Positions 54,096-62,912 of a stretch of 64,000 nt of DNA are shown here, one piece after another. The notes below the pieces were generated by a model, which was given only the letters and a program-made list of their open reading frames with translations, had not been told where the DNA came from and made no database searches. The position numbers and the translations under genes are program-made. Numbering within the stretch: position 1 is the stretch's first letter; the number at the start of each line of letters is the position of its first letter. Source of the DNA: Microbispora amethystogenes (lineage in GTDB: Bacteria; Actinomycetota; Actinomycetes; Streptosporangiales; Streptosporangiaceae); NCBI RefSeq assembly GCF_016863015.1, contig NZ_BOOB01000027.1:1-64000 (forward strand). Reading direction: 5' to 3'.

Positions 54096-55823
54096 GTGAA
54101 CCGCTTGACAGTCGTCGCCGCGACCGCGGCGATGGTGGCGGCAACCCTCGCCGTACCCGCGCAGGCCGCACCGACGGCCGCGGGATCGGCGACGCAGACC
54201 GAATACGTGGTGTTGTACAAGGAAGGCACGTCCGCGGCGGACGCCCAAAAGGCGATCGAGGCCGCGGGCGGCACCGTGGTGAAGGCGAACACCGAGGTCG
54301 GCGTGGCCACGGTCAGCAGCACGAACGCCGGCTTCGCCAACGCCCTCGCCGGGGCGGCGGCCATCGAGGGCGTCGCGCCCAACCGGGTGATCGGCAGCGC
54401 GCCCGACGACGCCAAGGCGTCCGCCGCGCGGAAGGCCCCCTCGCGGGCGGCCAGGAACCGGGGCGTCGAGAGGGAGGGCCGGGGCGGCAAGGGTCCCAAG
54501 TGGGGGCGCAACGTCAAGGACGAGCCGCTCGCCGACCTGCAGTGGGACATGAAGCAGATCCACGCGGACGAGGCACACAGGTACGAGCAGGGCGACAAGC
54601 GCGTCCTCGTCGGCATCCTCGACACCGGCGTCGACGCCTCGCACCCCGACATCGCGCCCAACTTCGACCGGCGGCTGAGCCGCAACTTCACGGTCGACGT
54701 GCCCGCGGACGCCAACGGCACCGAGATCGACGGGCCGTGTGAGGACGACCCCGACGGGTCCTGCACCGACCCGAACGACGTGGACGAGGACGGCCACGGC
54801 ACCCACGTCGCCTCGTCGATCGCCTCCCCCATCAACAAGCTGGGCATCTCGGGCGTCGCGCCCAAGGTGACGATCGTGAACCTCCGGGCCGGTCAGGACT
54901 CGGGCTACTTCTTCCTCCAGCCGACCGTCGACGCCCTCACCTACGCGGGCGACATCGGCGTCGACGTGGTGAACATGAGCTACTACATCGACCCGTGGCT
55001 GTTCAACTGCGCCGACAACCCGGCCGACAGCCCCGAGGAGCAGGCGCAGCAGCGGCTCTACATCGCCGCCACCCAGCGGGCGATCGACTACGCGCACGCG
55101 CACGGGGTGACGCTGGTCGGCGCGGCCGGCAACGAGGCGATCGACTACACCAAGACCAACGTCGACGCGACCAGCCCCGACTACGCCAGCTTCCCGGGCC
55201 AGGCGACCAGGACCCGGACCATCCCCGCGTCCTGCGTCTCGCTGCCGGCCGAGGCCGAGCACGTGATCTCGGTCTCCTCCACCGGCATCAGCAAGCGGAA
55301 GGCCTACTACTCCAGCTACGGCAACGGCTACATCGACGTGGCCTCGCCCGGCGGCGACGTCTACGACACCCCCGGCAACACGCGGGACGTCAGCAAGGCC
55401 ACCCTGTCGGCGTACCCCAAGGCGCTGGCCGTCGCCAACGGCGAGATCGACGCGAACGGCGACCCCACCGTCGACTACGTGGTGAAGGACTGCAAGGGCT
55501 CGACCTGCGCCTACTACCAGTACCTGCAGGGCACCTCGATGGCCTCGCCGCGCGCGGCCGGCGTCGCGGCGCTCATCGTCAGCCGGTACGGCCAGCGTGA
55601 CCGCCTGCGCGGCGGCCTGACCCTGGACCCGGACAGGGTCGAGGCGATCCTCAAGGGCACGGCGACCAAGACGGCCTGCCCGAACCCGCCCGCCTTCACC
55701 TACACCCGCAACCTGCCGAGCGGCACCACGGTGACCGCCACGCACGTCTGCGAGGGCACGGCGGGCAGCAACGGCTTCTACGGCAAGGGCATCGTCGACG
55801 CCCTCCACGCCGTCGGCCGCTGA
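54096..55823 (+). CDS. secreted S8 serine protease (subtilase) with propeptide
   Basis: 575 aa. A signal peptide (NRLTVVAATAAMVAATLAVP, then AQA) and an inhibitor I9-like propeptide (EYVVLYKEGTSAADAQKAI) precede the catalytic domain. The triad is Asp176 (VGILDTGVDASHPD), His234 (DGHGTHVASS) and Ser481 (GTSMASPRAAG). A basic low-complexity stretch (about 105-150; REGRGGKGPKWGR) joins propeptide and enzyme. Several Cys pairs suggest disulfides. GGAGG precedes the GTG, and a terminator follows. Likely an extracellular nutrient or developmental protease. Confidence 0.95.
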   Translation: MNRLTVVAATAAMVAATLAVPAQAAPTAAGSATQTEYVVLYKEGTSAADAQKAIEAAGGTVVKANTEVGVATVSSTNAGFANALAGAAAIEGVAPNRVIGSAPDDAKASAARKAPSRAARNRGVEREGRGGKGPKWGRNVKDEPLADLQWDMKQIHADEAHRYEQGDKRVLVGILDTGVDASHPDIAPNFDRRLSRNFTVDVPADANGTEIDGPCEDDPDGSCTDPNDVDEDGHGTHVASSIASPINKLGISGVAPKVTIVNLRAGQDSGYFFLQPTVDALTYAGDIGVDVVNMSYYIDPWLFNCADNPADSPEEQAQQRLYIAATQRAIDYAHAHGVTLVGAAGNEAIDYTKTNVDATSPDYASFPGQATRTRTIPASCVSLPAEAEHVISVSSTGISKRKAYYSSYGNGYIDVASPGGDVYDTPGNTRDVSKATLSAYPKALAVANGEIDANGDPTVDYVVKDCKGSTCAYYQYLQGTSMASPRAAGVAALIVSRYGQRDRLRGGLTLDPDRVEAILKGTATKTACPNPPAFTYTRNLPSGTTVTATHVCEGTAGSNGFYGKGIVDALHAVGR

Positions 55824-55879
55824 CGACCGCGGAGCGGTGGCGCACCCGTGACACGCGGGCGCGCCGCCGCTCCACCTTC

Positions 55880-55911
55880 GGGCCCCGGCCGCGCGACAGC
55901 GGCCGGGGCCC
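55880..55911. terminator. 13-bp stem bidirectional terminator
   Basis: GGGCCCCGGCCGC (55880-55892) pairs with GCGGCCGGGGCCC (55899-55911) around GCGACA, between the convergent subtilase and MarR genes. Confidence 0.85.
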
Positions 55912-55957
55912 GCTCACGCCGGGGGGCCGGGCCAGGGGCCGCGGTCAGGGGCCGCGG

Positions 55958-56503
55958 TCAGGGGCTGAAGTCGCCCGCGGCGACCCGGAGCGTCCGGAGC
56001 AGGCCGAACATCTCGCCCAGTTCGGCGTCGTCGTACATGCCCAGGCAGAAACCGGCGTTCATCAGGTCGTCCGTGGCCCGCCGTACGATGTCGCGGCCCT
56101 CGCCAGTGATCTCGGCGAGCACCCCGCGGCCGTCGCGCGGGTTGCGCATGCGCCGCACCAGCCCGGCGCGCTCCAGCCGGTCGACCGTGTTGGTGACGCT
56201 CGTGGGATGCACCATCAGCCGCTCGCCGATCTTCGACAACGGCAGCGCCCCCGACCGGCTGAACGTCAGGAGCACGAGCGCCTCGTACCTGGCGAAGGTC
56301 AGGTCGTACGGCTTGAGCAGCGTGTCCAGTTGCGCCAGCAGGATCTGATGGGCTCTCATGATCGAAGTCACGGCGGCCATGGCCGACGACGGCCCGAACG
56401 TCGCGCGCCAGGTCTCGGCGGCCCGCTCGATCGGGTCGAACGGGAGCTTGAGCGGCCGGGGACCGGTCACGGACGGTGGCTCTGAGCTGGGCGGAACGGA
56501 CAC
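55958..56503 (-). CDS. MarR-family transcriptional regulator
   Basis: 181 aa. A winged helix (about 60-130: LTFARYEALVLLTFSRSGAL, LSKIGERLMVHPTSVTNTVD, RLERAGLVRRMRNPRDGRG) is flanked by dimerisation helices. The GTG at 56503, eight nt after TACCGT, is preferred; longer starts add residues without homology. The ligand and targets are unknown; the gene is divergent from the micro-ORF/membrane-protein unit. Confidence 0.88.
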   Translation of the reverse strand: MSVPPSSEPPSVTGPRPLKLPFDPIERAAETWRATFGPSSAMAAVTSIMRAHQILLAQLDTLLKPYDLTFARYEALVLLTFSRSGALPLSKIGERLMVHPTSVTNTVDRLERAGLVRRMRNPRDGRGVLAEITGEGRDIVRRATDDLMNAGFCLGMYDDAELGEMFGLLRTLRVAAGDFSP

Positions 56504-56852
56504 AGCGATATACGGTAGCGCGGCTCCGGCCATGATCGTCCGGGGCACCCAGCGTAACCGGATCGAGTCCTTGACCCCAGAACTCCCCCCGGCAGGGTCA
56601 CGCTCCGTTATGGTTGCCATCGTCGAAAGGTGAGGCGGCGGCAAACCCGGCGGCACGGGGAACCCCGTCTGCTACCGGGTGTCACAGGATCTCGCCGCAG
56701 GGGAAGCGGCCGGCCGTCGGCCGGCCGCGGCGGACGACGGGATCCGGGGACACCCGCACGGAGCAGGCGAGGCGAGGCCGGCCGGAGGACCAGCGCCACG
56801 GGGAACGGCGCGGGTTCGCACACCGCTCACGCAGACACGGGGGAGATTCTCA
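56504..56852 (+). other. structured leader upstream of the micro-ORF
   Basis: 349 nt with no convincing gene. It contains a perfect hairpin (GCGGCCGGCCG at 56706-56716 with its complement at 56718-56728), a second palindrome ACGGGGAACCCCGT near 56656, and GGGTGTCACAGG near 56686. The density of GC stems ahead of a coupled micro-ORF suggests a regulatory 5' leader. It does not match a riboswitch I can name with confidence. Confidence 0.4.
56706..56728. repeat. perfect 11-bp inverted repeat
   Basis: GCGGCCGGCCG-T-CGGCCGGCCGC forms an extended palindrome with a one-nt centre in the leader of the micro-ORF. Confidence 0.8.
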
Positions 56853-56933
56853 ATGGGCAGCACTGCTGTCCCGGCGCCGCATGCGCGCCGGACTTCGACG
56901 GCGTGGCCGGTGGCCGCGCCCGGCTGTGGGTGA
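56853..56933 (+). CDS. 26-residue micro-ORF coupled to the membrane protein
   Basis: ATG 56853 lies eight nt after GGGGGAG, a strong Shine-Dalgarno. The frame encodes MGSTAVPAPHARRTSTAWPV and six more residues ending in PGCG, then TGA at 56931-56933, which overlaps the GTG start of the next gene by eight nt. It is probably a translational-coupling leader or a small protein; no homologue is known to me. Confidence 0.45.
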   Translation: MGSTAVPAPHARRTSTAWPVAAPGCG

Positions 56934-58890
56934 GCACAGGGGCGGTTCACGCGGAGAGCTGAAACACGGCGCGCTGGTCGCGGGGACCGTGCTGCTCGTG
57001 CTCGGGCTCGTCGCCGCGTGGAGCGTCCTGATTCCCGGTTTCATGGACTGGGACGAGATAGTGGCGGCCGTCATCGGCTCGCTGCGGCTGACAGGGCCGG
57101 TCGGCGCCGCGTTCGCGGCGTGGGTGGCGCTGCGCAGGCGCCGCGCCGAGCGCGGCCGTGTCCTGACGCCCTGGCGGGCCGCCAGGGCGCCGTTGTCGAT
57201 CATCGCGGTCGTGACCGGGTCCTTCGGGGCGACCGTCCTGCTGCTCGGCCTGCGCGCCGCGCTGACCGGGCAGGGCGGCGCACTGCTGCCCGGCGGCCTC
57301 GCCATGTCCGTCGCGGGCCTGGGGTTGTACGTGATGGTCGGCTGGATACTGGGCTGGCTCCTGCCGGTCACCGTCGTCCCGCTGCTCGCGGGAGCGGGCA
57401 CGTACGGCGTCTTCACCCTGCTGGCGACCGGGCCCAACTGGGCCGGCCGGCTCATCCCCGCCGCCCGGCAGCCGTACGAGCTGCTCACGGTCGGCGCGAC
57501 CTCCTACGCGGACCAGGCGCTCTGGCTGGTGGGGCTCAGCGCCGCGCTGTTCCTCGGGTGGGTCGCCCTGGTTACCGGACGGACGCTGGCGCTGGCCGCC
57601 GCGGCGATCGCCGTCCTGGCGGCGGGGACGGGCGCGGCCCGGCTGGTGAGCGAGCCGCGGACCACGCTGGCGAGCGAGCGCTACGCCTGCCAGGAGTGGC
57701 CCATCACCGTGTGCGTGCGTCCGGCGCTGCGCGCGGGGCTGACCGACCTCGCGGGCATGTTCACCATGCTCGCGGCGCGGCTGGCCGGGACCCCGGCCGC
57801 CTTCAAACGGGTCGAGCAGCGCGCGCCCGGCGAGGGCGGGCCGGTGGCTCCGGGGGTCGTGGTCGTCCACCTGGGCGATCTCGGCGCAGGGTACGCCCAG
57901 CGGGCCGCCACCGAGTTCCTCGACGGGCTGGCCCGCCCCTGCTCCGGGGTGGCCGCGGAGGGCTACCGGGCGATCGTCGTCGCCTGGCTGCGCAACGATC
58001 CGCTGCCTCCCGGAGCGATTCCGGAGCAGCACGCCGCCGCCCTGTGGTTCTCGGAACTGACCGACGCGCAGCGGCACGACTGGCTGCGGCTGTTCTACTC
58101 CGACTTCGTCTCCTGCGGCCTGCAGGCCAGGCACTTCGGTGGGGGCACCCGGCCCGTGAACCCCGCGGTGACTCCTTATCCCGTCAATCCCACCCCGGCG
58201 GATCCGGCCGGGCGCCCCGGGGCGACGCCGTCCGCCGGCGCGCCCGTCCCCACCGGCGAACCAGGAACCCCTGGCACAGGCCCGGTTGGTGCGGGCTCTG
58301 CGGACGGCGCCGGCCGGGGCGGTCCCGGTTCGGCGGGTCCGGGCGGTGCCGCTGGTGATGGCGGTCCCGGCGGGCAGGTGCGGCCCGGCGCGCCCGCCGG
58401 CCCCGGTGAAGGCCCTCCGCCCGGCACCGCCGGATCCCCCCGCCTGCGGCCCGGCCCCTGGAACGGAGGCTCCGCCACCGAAGGCGCGCAACCAGGCCTC
58501 CCAGGGGACACCGCCTCCGGGCGGCAGGGCCGGACGCATGACGGGATACGGAACGAGAGGGGTCCCGGCGGGCGGCGAGCCGACGTAGGCGGTACCGGCG
58601 GACGCGGAACCGGCGGTCCGGGAGCAAGTGGGCAGGGAGCAAGCGGACAGGGAGGAGGCGGACACGGAACGGGTGACGCGCCGGACCGCGCTCCAGGGCA
58701 CGCCGAGCGACGCGGCGTGGTGGAACACGTCCCCGGCCCCGGCCGTGACGACCGGCGCACGGGCGACGACTCCGGCCGCGGCGGCACCGGCACCCGTGAC
58801 ACCGGCAGTCACGACACCGGCAGTCACGACACCGGGCAGGACGCTCCCCAGGTGACGGACGTGCCCGCCGCCCTCCTCGCACCCTCCTGA
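56926..58890 (+). CDS. six-helix membrane protein with DUF7224-like segment and Gly/Pro tail
   Basis: 654 aa. About six transmembrane helices (from LVAGTVLLVLGLVAAWSVLI to LALAAAAIAVLAAGTG, to about residue 240) lead to a domain with SERYACQEWPITVCVRPALR and LAARLAGTPAAFKRVEQR, which resembles the DUF7224 segment of actinomycete ABC-associated membrane proteins. The last 220 residues are low-complexity Gly/Pro/Arg with TGSHDTGSHDTG repeats. The GTG at 56926 is coupled to the micro-ORF. No ATPase gene is adjacent, so a transporter role is uncertain. Confidence 0.7.
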   Translation: MGEHRGGSRGELKHGALVAGTVLLVLGLVAAWSVLIPGFMDWDEIVAAVIGSLRLTGPVGAAFAAWVALRRRRAERGRVLTPWRAARAPLSIIAVVTGSFGATVLLLGLRAALTGQGGALLPGGLAMSVAGLGLYVMVGWILGWLLPVTVVPLLAGAGTYGVFTLLATGPNWAGRLIPAARQPYELLTVGATSYADQALWLVGLSAALFLGWVALVTGRTLALAAAAIAVLAAGTGAARLVSEPRTTLASERYACQEWPITVCVRPALRAGLTDLAGMFTMLAARLAGTPAAFKRVEQRAPGEGGPVAPGVVVVHLGDLGAGYAQRAATEFLDGLARPCSGVAAEGYRAIVVAWLRNDPLPPGAIPEQHAAALWFSELTDAQRHDWLRLFYSDFVSCGLQARHFGGGTRPVNPAVTPYPVNPTPADPAGRPGATPSAGAPVPTGEPGTPGTGPVGAGSADGAGRGGPGSAGPGGAAGDGGPGGQVRPGAPAGPGEGPPPGTAGSPRLRPGPWNGGSATEGAQPGLPGDTASGRQGRTHDGIRNERGPGGRRADVGGTGGRGTGGPGASGQGASGQGGGGHGTGDAPDRAPGHAERRGVVEHVPGPGRDDRRTGDDSGRGGTGTRDTGSHDTGSHDTGQDAPQVTDVPAALLAPS

Positions 58891-59218
58891 GTCAGGCTGG
58901 GTCGGGCCCCGTCAGGGTCCGGCCTGAGTCCGGCCTGAGTCTGGCCGCGCCCGCGTCCGGCCCGGCTCCGGCCCGGCTCCGGCCCTGACTCTGCTCCTGG
59001 CTCTGGTCTTGACCCCGGTCCCGGCCCGGCTCCCGGCCCGGGTCCGGGTCCGGGTCCGGCCTGGCTCCTGGACGAAGCCGCCCGACCGCCACACGGTCAG
59101 GCGGCTCGTTCTGGTTGGGGCGGGCCGAAGACGGGGTTTCAGAGAGCCGAAGAACGGCGAAAACAGGAATCGATCTTGCCGGGCGTGAGATCGCCGAAAT
59201 ACCGGGAAGATTCCACCC
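58891..59218. other. low-complexity region with terminator
   Basis: From about 58905 to 59070 the sequence is CTCCGGCCCGG/GGTCCG-type repeats with strong strand asymmetry, derived by slippage. A hairpin terminator follows at 59077. Open frames through it on the minus strand are artefacts of the repeats. No gene is seen. Confidence 0.6.
59077..59105 (+). terminator. hairpin terminator after the membrane-protein gene
   Basis: GCCGCC-C-GACCG (59077-59088) pairs with CGGTC-A-GGCGGC (59094-59105), one internal mismatch, loop CCACA, followed by TCGTTCTGGTT. Confidence 0.7.
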
Positions 59219-59950
59219 GTGGACCGACAGACACGTCCCTCCTTCGCGCCGGCCGACACCGGCCCCGGTGCAGACGCCGCGACCGACGCCATGACGGGCG
59301 CCGGGACACCCGCCCGCCGCCGGGGGCGCGGCTGGCGGGTGCTCGCCGGTCTGCTCGTCGTGATCGCCCTGCTCGTCGTCGGCGCCCGCCTGACCTGGTC
59401 CTGGATCGACCCGCTGGGCGACCAGACCATCGACAGGAGCGGGCCCGCCCTGCTGCGGTCGGTGCAGAACCTGAGCCGCTTCGAGGCCGCGACCGGTGAG
59501 TTCCAGGTCATCGTCGACCTGGAGAAGGACGCGAAGTTCCTGCCCGACGCCATCAAGGGCAGCCGGACGCTGTTCGTCGGTGCCGGCAGCGTCGACGCGT
59601 ACGTAGAGTTCTCGGGCCTGCCGAAGGACGCGCTCACGGTCTCTCCCGACCGCACGGCGGTGACCGTACGGCTGCCGCACGCCGAGTTGGAGAAGCCGAA
59701 CCTCGACAACAAGCGGTCGTACGTGTTCGCGCAGGAGCGGGGCATCTTCGACCGCATCTCCGACCTGCTGTCGTCGTCGCCGCAGAACCAGCAGGAGCTG
59801 TACGTCCTGGCCGAACGCAAGATCGGCGACGCCGCCGCCGCCAGCGACCTGCGCTCCAGGGCCGACCAGAACACCAAGGCCATGCTGGAGGGCATGCTGA
59901 AGTCGCTCGGCTTCACCACCGTCACGATCAAGTACACCGGCGAGCCCTGA
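59219..59950 (+). CDS. DUF4230 membrane-anchored protein
   Basis: 243 aa. One transmembrane helix (WRVLAGLLVVIALLVVGARL, about 40-62) and an extracytoplasmic DUF4230 domain (LRSVQNLSRFEAATGEFQVI, then FVGAGSVDAYVEFSGL). The family is widespread in bacteria and uncharacterised. The GTG start lies after GGGAAG. The 3' end is 17 nt from convergent meaB. Confidence 0.9.
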   Translation: MDRQTRPSFAPADTGPGADAATDAMTGAGTPARRRGRGWRVLAGLLVVIALLVVGARLTWSWIDPLGDQTIDRSGPALLRSVQNLSRFEAATGEFQVIVDLEKDAKFLPDAIKGSRTLFVGAGSVDAYVEFSGLPKDALTVSPDRTAVTVRLPHAELEKPNLDNKRSYVFAQERGIFDRISDLLSSSPQNQQELYVLAERKIGDAAAASDLRSRADQNTKAMLEGMLKSLGFTTVTIKYTGEP

Positions 59951-59967
59951 CCCGTACGGCCCGCCTG

Positions 59968-60999
59968 TCAGCGCAGCGCGGCGAGAAGGTCGTCGGCGGC
60001 GGTGTAAGGGTCGGTCCCCGCGTCGAGCAGCCGCGTGGCCAGCGCGTCGAGGCGGTCGCCGTGCAGCCCGGCGAAGCGGGAGCGGAGCCTGGCGAGCGCG
60101 ATGGCCTCGATCTCGTCGCGGGCACGGGCCAGCCGCCGCCTGCGCCCCTCGCCCGACTCGTCCAGGTACGCCTGGTGCTTGTCGAGCGCGGCCGTCAGAT
60201 CGTCGACGCCCTCCTCCCTGGACGCGACCGTCGTGACGATCGGGGGACGCCACGGCGGCTCGGCGAGCCCCGTCATGTTCCGCAGCTCGCGCACCGTCGC
60301 CTGGACGCCGTCCCGGTCGGCCTTGTTCACCACCAGCACGTCGGCGACCTCCAGGATGCCCGCCTTCGCCGCCTGCACGCCGTCACCCATGCCGGGGGCG
60401 AGGATGACGACGGTGGTGTCCGCCAGCCGGGCGACGTCCACCTCGGCCTGACCGACGCCGACCGTCTCGACGAGGATCACGTCGCAGCCGGCGGCCTCCA
60501 GCACCCGCAGCGCCTGCGGCGTGGCCCACGCGAGCCCGCCCAGGTGGCCCCGGCTGGACATGCTGCGGATGAAGACCTCCGGATCGGTCGCGTGCTCCTG
60601 CATCCGCACGCGGTCGCCGAGCAGCGCGCCGCCGGTGAACGGGCTGGACGGATCGACCGCCAGCACCCCCACCCTGCTGCCCCGTCTGCGGAACGCCCGG
60701 ATGAGCATGCCGGTCGAGGTCGACTTGCCGACGCCGGGGGCGCCGGTCAGGCCGATCACCCGGGCGGTGTACGGCCGGGCCGCGCCGGTGGCGAGGTCGG
60801 CCATGACCTCGCGCAGGACACGGTTCGCTCCCGGCGGTTCCGCCCCGCCTTCACCACCGGCACGCGCGGCGTTCCCTGCGGCGTTCCCTGTGGAGTACTC
60901 CGCGATGTTCTCCGCGGCGTTCTCGACGAGCGAGATCAGCCGGGCCACCGCCCTCGGCCGTCCCAGCCGCACCTGGGCGGCCAGCTCCCGGACGTCCAC
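59968..60999 (-). CDS. meaB: methylmalonyl-CoA mutase-associated GTPase MeaB
   Basis: 343 aa G3E-family GTPase. Walker A is LTGAPGVGKSTSTGMLIRAF, switch I/II contain VDPSSPFTGGALLGDR and VETVGVGQAEVDVA, and the base motif is VVNKADRDG. It gates loading and repair of adenosylcobalamin in acyl-CoA mutases. GGAGCGAAC precedes the GTG. It lies 18 nt after the thiolase gene and probably shares its transcript. Its client may be the IcmA-like mutase in this window or another mutase. Confidence 0.95.
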   Translation of the reverse strand: MDVRELAAQVRLGRPRAVARLISLVENAAENIAEYSTGNAAGNAARAGGEGGAEPPGANRVLREVMADLATGAARPYTARVIGLTGAPGVGKSTSTGMLIRAFRRRGSRVGVLAVDPSSPFTGGALLGDRVRMQEHATDPEVFIRSMSSRGHLGGLAWATPQALRVLEAAGCDVILVETVGVGQAEVDVARLADTTVVILAPGMGDGVQAAKAGILEVADVLVVNKADRDGVQATVRELRNMTGLAEPPWRPPIVTTVASREEGVDDLTAALDKHQAYLDESGEGRRRRLARARDEIEAIALARLRSRFAGLHGDRLDALATRLLDAGTDPYTAADDLLAALR

Positions 61000-61017
61000 G
61001 TTCGCTCCGTTCCCCGG

Positions 61018-62211
61018 TCAGGCCGTGGGCGCGGGGACCCGGATGATCAGCGCGTCGCCCTGGCCGCCGCCGCCGCACAGCCCGGCCGCGCCGAGGCCGC
61101 CGCCGCGCCTGCGCAGCTCGTGGGCCAGGGTCAGCACGATGCGGGCGCCGGACGCGCCGATCGGGTGGCCGAGCGCGATGCCGCCGCCGTTGACGTTGAC
61201 CTTGTCGAGCGGGACGCCGAGCTCCTTCACCGACTGCAGCACGACCTGGGCGAACGCCTCGTTGATCTCCAGCAGGTCGAGGTCGTCCACGCCGATCCCC
61301 TGCTTGGCCAGCGCCTGGCCGATCGCGTTGGCGGGCTGCGACTGGAGCGAGTTGTCCGGCCCGGCCACGTTGCCGTGCGCGCCGATCTCGGCCAGCCACT
61401 CGAGGCCCAGCTCCTCGGCTTTGGCCCGCGACATCACGACGACGGCGACGGCGCCGTCGGAGATCTGCGAGGCGGACCCGGCCGTGATCGTGCCGTCCTC
61501 GGTGAACGCCGGCCGCAGCTTCGCCAGGGACTCCGCCGTGGTGTCCCCGCGGATGCCCTCGTCGGCCGAGAACAGGACCGGCTCCCCCCTTTTCTGCGGC
61601 AGCGTCACCGGGACGATCTCGTCGTCGAACAGGCCCTTCTCGGTGGCCTCGGCGGCGCGCTGGTGTGAGCGCGCGGAGAAGGCGTCCTGCTCCTCACGGG
61701 TCAGGCCGAGCCTCGCGTTGTGGCGCTCGGTGGACTCCCCCATCGCGACCTGGTCGAACGCGTCGGTCAGGCCGTCGTACGCCGTCGAGTCCAGGATCCC
61801 GGCGCCGCCGTACTTCACGCCCTTGCGCAGGCCGGGCAGCAGGTGCGGCGCGTTCGTCATCGACTCCATGCCGCCCGCGACCACGACGTCGAACTCGCCC
61901 GCGCGGATGAGCTGGTCGGCCAGCGCGATCGCGTCCAGCCCCGAGAGGCAGACCTTGTTGATGGTGAGGGAGGGCACGGTCATGGGGATTCCGGCCTTCA
62001 CCGCGGCCTGGCGGGAGGGGAGCTGCCCGGAGCCCGCCTGGAGCACCTGACCCATGATCACGTACTGGACCTGGTCCGGGGAGACGCCCGCCCGCTCCAG
62101 CGCCGCTTTTATCGCGATTCCGCCCAGCTCGACGGCCGACAGGCCGGACAGTGAGCCGAGAAGGCGTCCGATGGGCGTGCGTGCTCCGGCGACGATGACG
62201 GAACCAGACAT
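61018..62211 (-). CDS. acetyl-CoA acetyltransferase (thiolase)
   Basis: 397 aa. The acyl Cys is in [12 protein letters not shown] (about residue 90), NEAFA and GHPIGASG hold the catalytic His, and the second Cys is in [10 protein letters not shown]. The sequence is of biosynthetic type, condensing two acetyl-CoA to acetoacetyl-CoA. GGAGG precedes the ATG at 62211. It is divergent from the epimerase gene; thiolase, MeaB and epimerase together fit short-chain acyl-CoA metabolism (ethylmalonyl/methylmalonyl routes). Confidence 0.95.
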   Translation of the reverse strand: MSGSVIVAGARTPIGRLLGSLSGLSAVELGGIAIKAALERAGVSPDQVQYVIMGQVLQAGSGQLPSRQAAVKAGIPMTVPSLTINKVCLSGLDAIALADQLIRAGEFDVVVAGGMESMTNAPHLLPGLRKGVKYGGAGILDSTAYDGLTDAFDQVAMGESTERHNARLGLTREEQDAFSARSHQRAAEATEKGLFDDEIVPVTLPQKRGEPVLFSADEGIRGDTTAESLAKLRPAFTEDGTITAGSASQISDGAVAVVVMSRAKAEELGLEWLAEIGAHGNVAGPDNSLQSQPANAIGQALAKQGIGVDDLDLLEINEAFAQVVLQSVKELGVPLDKVNVNGGGIALGHPIGASGARIVLTLAHELRRRGGGLGAAGLCGGGGQGDALIIRVPAPTA

Positions 62212-62305
62212 TTCGAGACCCTCCACTGCGAGATCAGGGCAACGGTGTCACCATACCCAGGAGTAGTTGGGTCGCCCGGATGCGGGCGCGGCGAAGGGAC
62301 CTGCG

Positions 62306-62728
62306 ATGCTCCTGCGAATCGACCACGTGGGCGTGGCCTGCCACAACCTCGAAGAGAAGATCGAGTTCTACGAGTCGGTCTTCGGGCTGACCGTCGTCAG
62401 CCGGGAGGTGAACGAGGAGCAGGGCGTCCGGGAGGCGATGCTGCACGTCGCCGACGGCGACCAGGGCGCGTCGTACGTCCAGCTCCTCGAACCGCTGCAC
62501 CCCGACACAGCCGTGGGCAAGTTCCTCGCCAAGCGGGGCGAGGGCGTGCATCATATCGGGTACGGCGTGGCGGACGTCACCAAAGCCCTGGAGGAAATCG
62601 GAGCGAAGGGCGTACGCCTGGTCGACGAGCGGCCCAGGCACGGCTCGATGGGAGCTTCGATCGCGTTTCTGCATCCCAAGGACGTGGGAGGGGTTCTCAC
62701 CGAGCTTGTCGAGTCGTCCAAGCGTTAA
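62306..62728 (+). CDS. mce: methylmalonyl-CoA epimerase
   Basis: 140 aa, vicinal oxygen chelate fold. Metal ligands lie in RIDHVGVACHNL (His), GVHHIGYGV (His) and the C-terminal GGVLTELVE (Glu). It interconverts (R)- and (S)-methylmalonyl-CoA. AAGGGA precedes the ATG at 62306. In Streptomyces the same gene precedes the Scy/FilP coiled-coil genes, as it does here. Confidence 0.95.
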   Translation: MLLRIDHVGVACHNLEEKIEFYESVFGLTVVSREVNEEQGVREAMLHVADGDQGASYVQLLEPLHPDTAVGKFLAKRGEGVHHIGYGVADVTKALEEIGAKGVRLVDERPRHGSMGASIAFLHPKDVGGVLTELVESSKR

Positions 62729-62912
62729 GTAAACGCAAGAAACGTTCATACGTAACAAGTCGCGCAGAAAGTCGGAGGGGGCCGCCAACGCGGCAGTACC
62801 GGAGTACGCTGGCGTTCATCACCGGACGTGGATGCCAATGCCGGCTCCTCGCCTCGGAACCGACCCCCCCGTCCGGCCCCTGTAGCCGTCTCGACAACCA
62901 GGATCGAGCCTC

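Noticed and set aside
56590-56850. Cyclic di-AMP (ydaO-type) riboswitch
   Set aside because: GC stems and a GGGTGTCAC-like stretch recall it, but the conserved 3' block of that riboswitch is not present and the gene downstream is atypical.
58905-59070. Satellite or CRISPR-like repeat array
   Set aside because: The repeats are short GGTCCG/CCGGCC slippage products without spacers or constant length.
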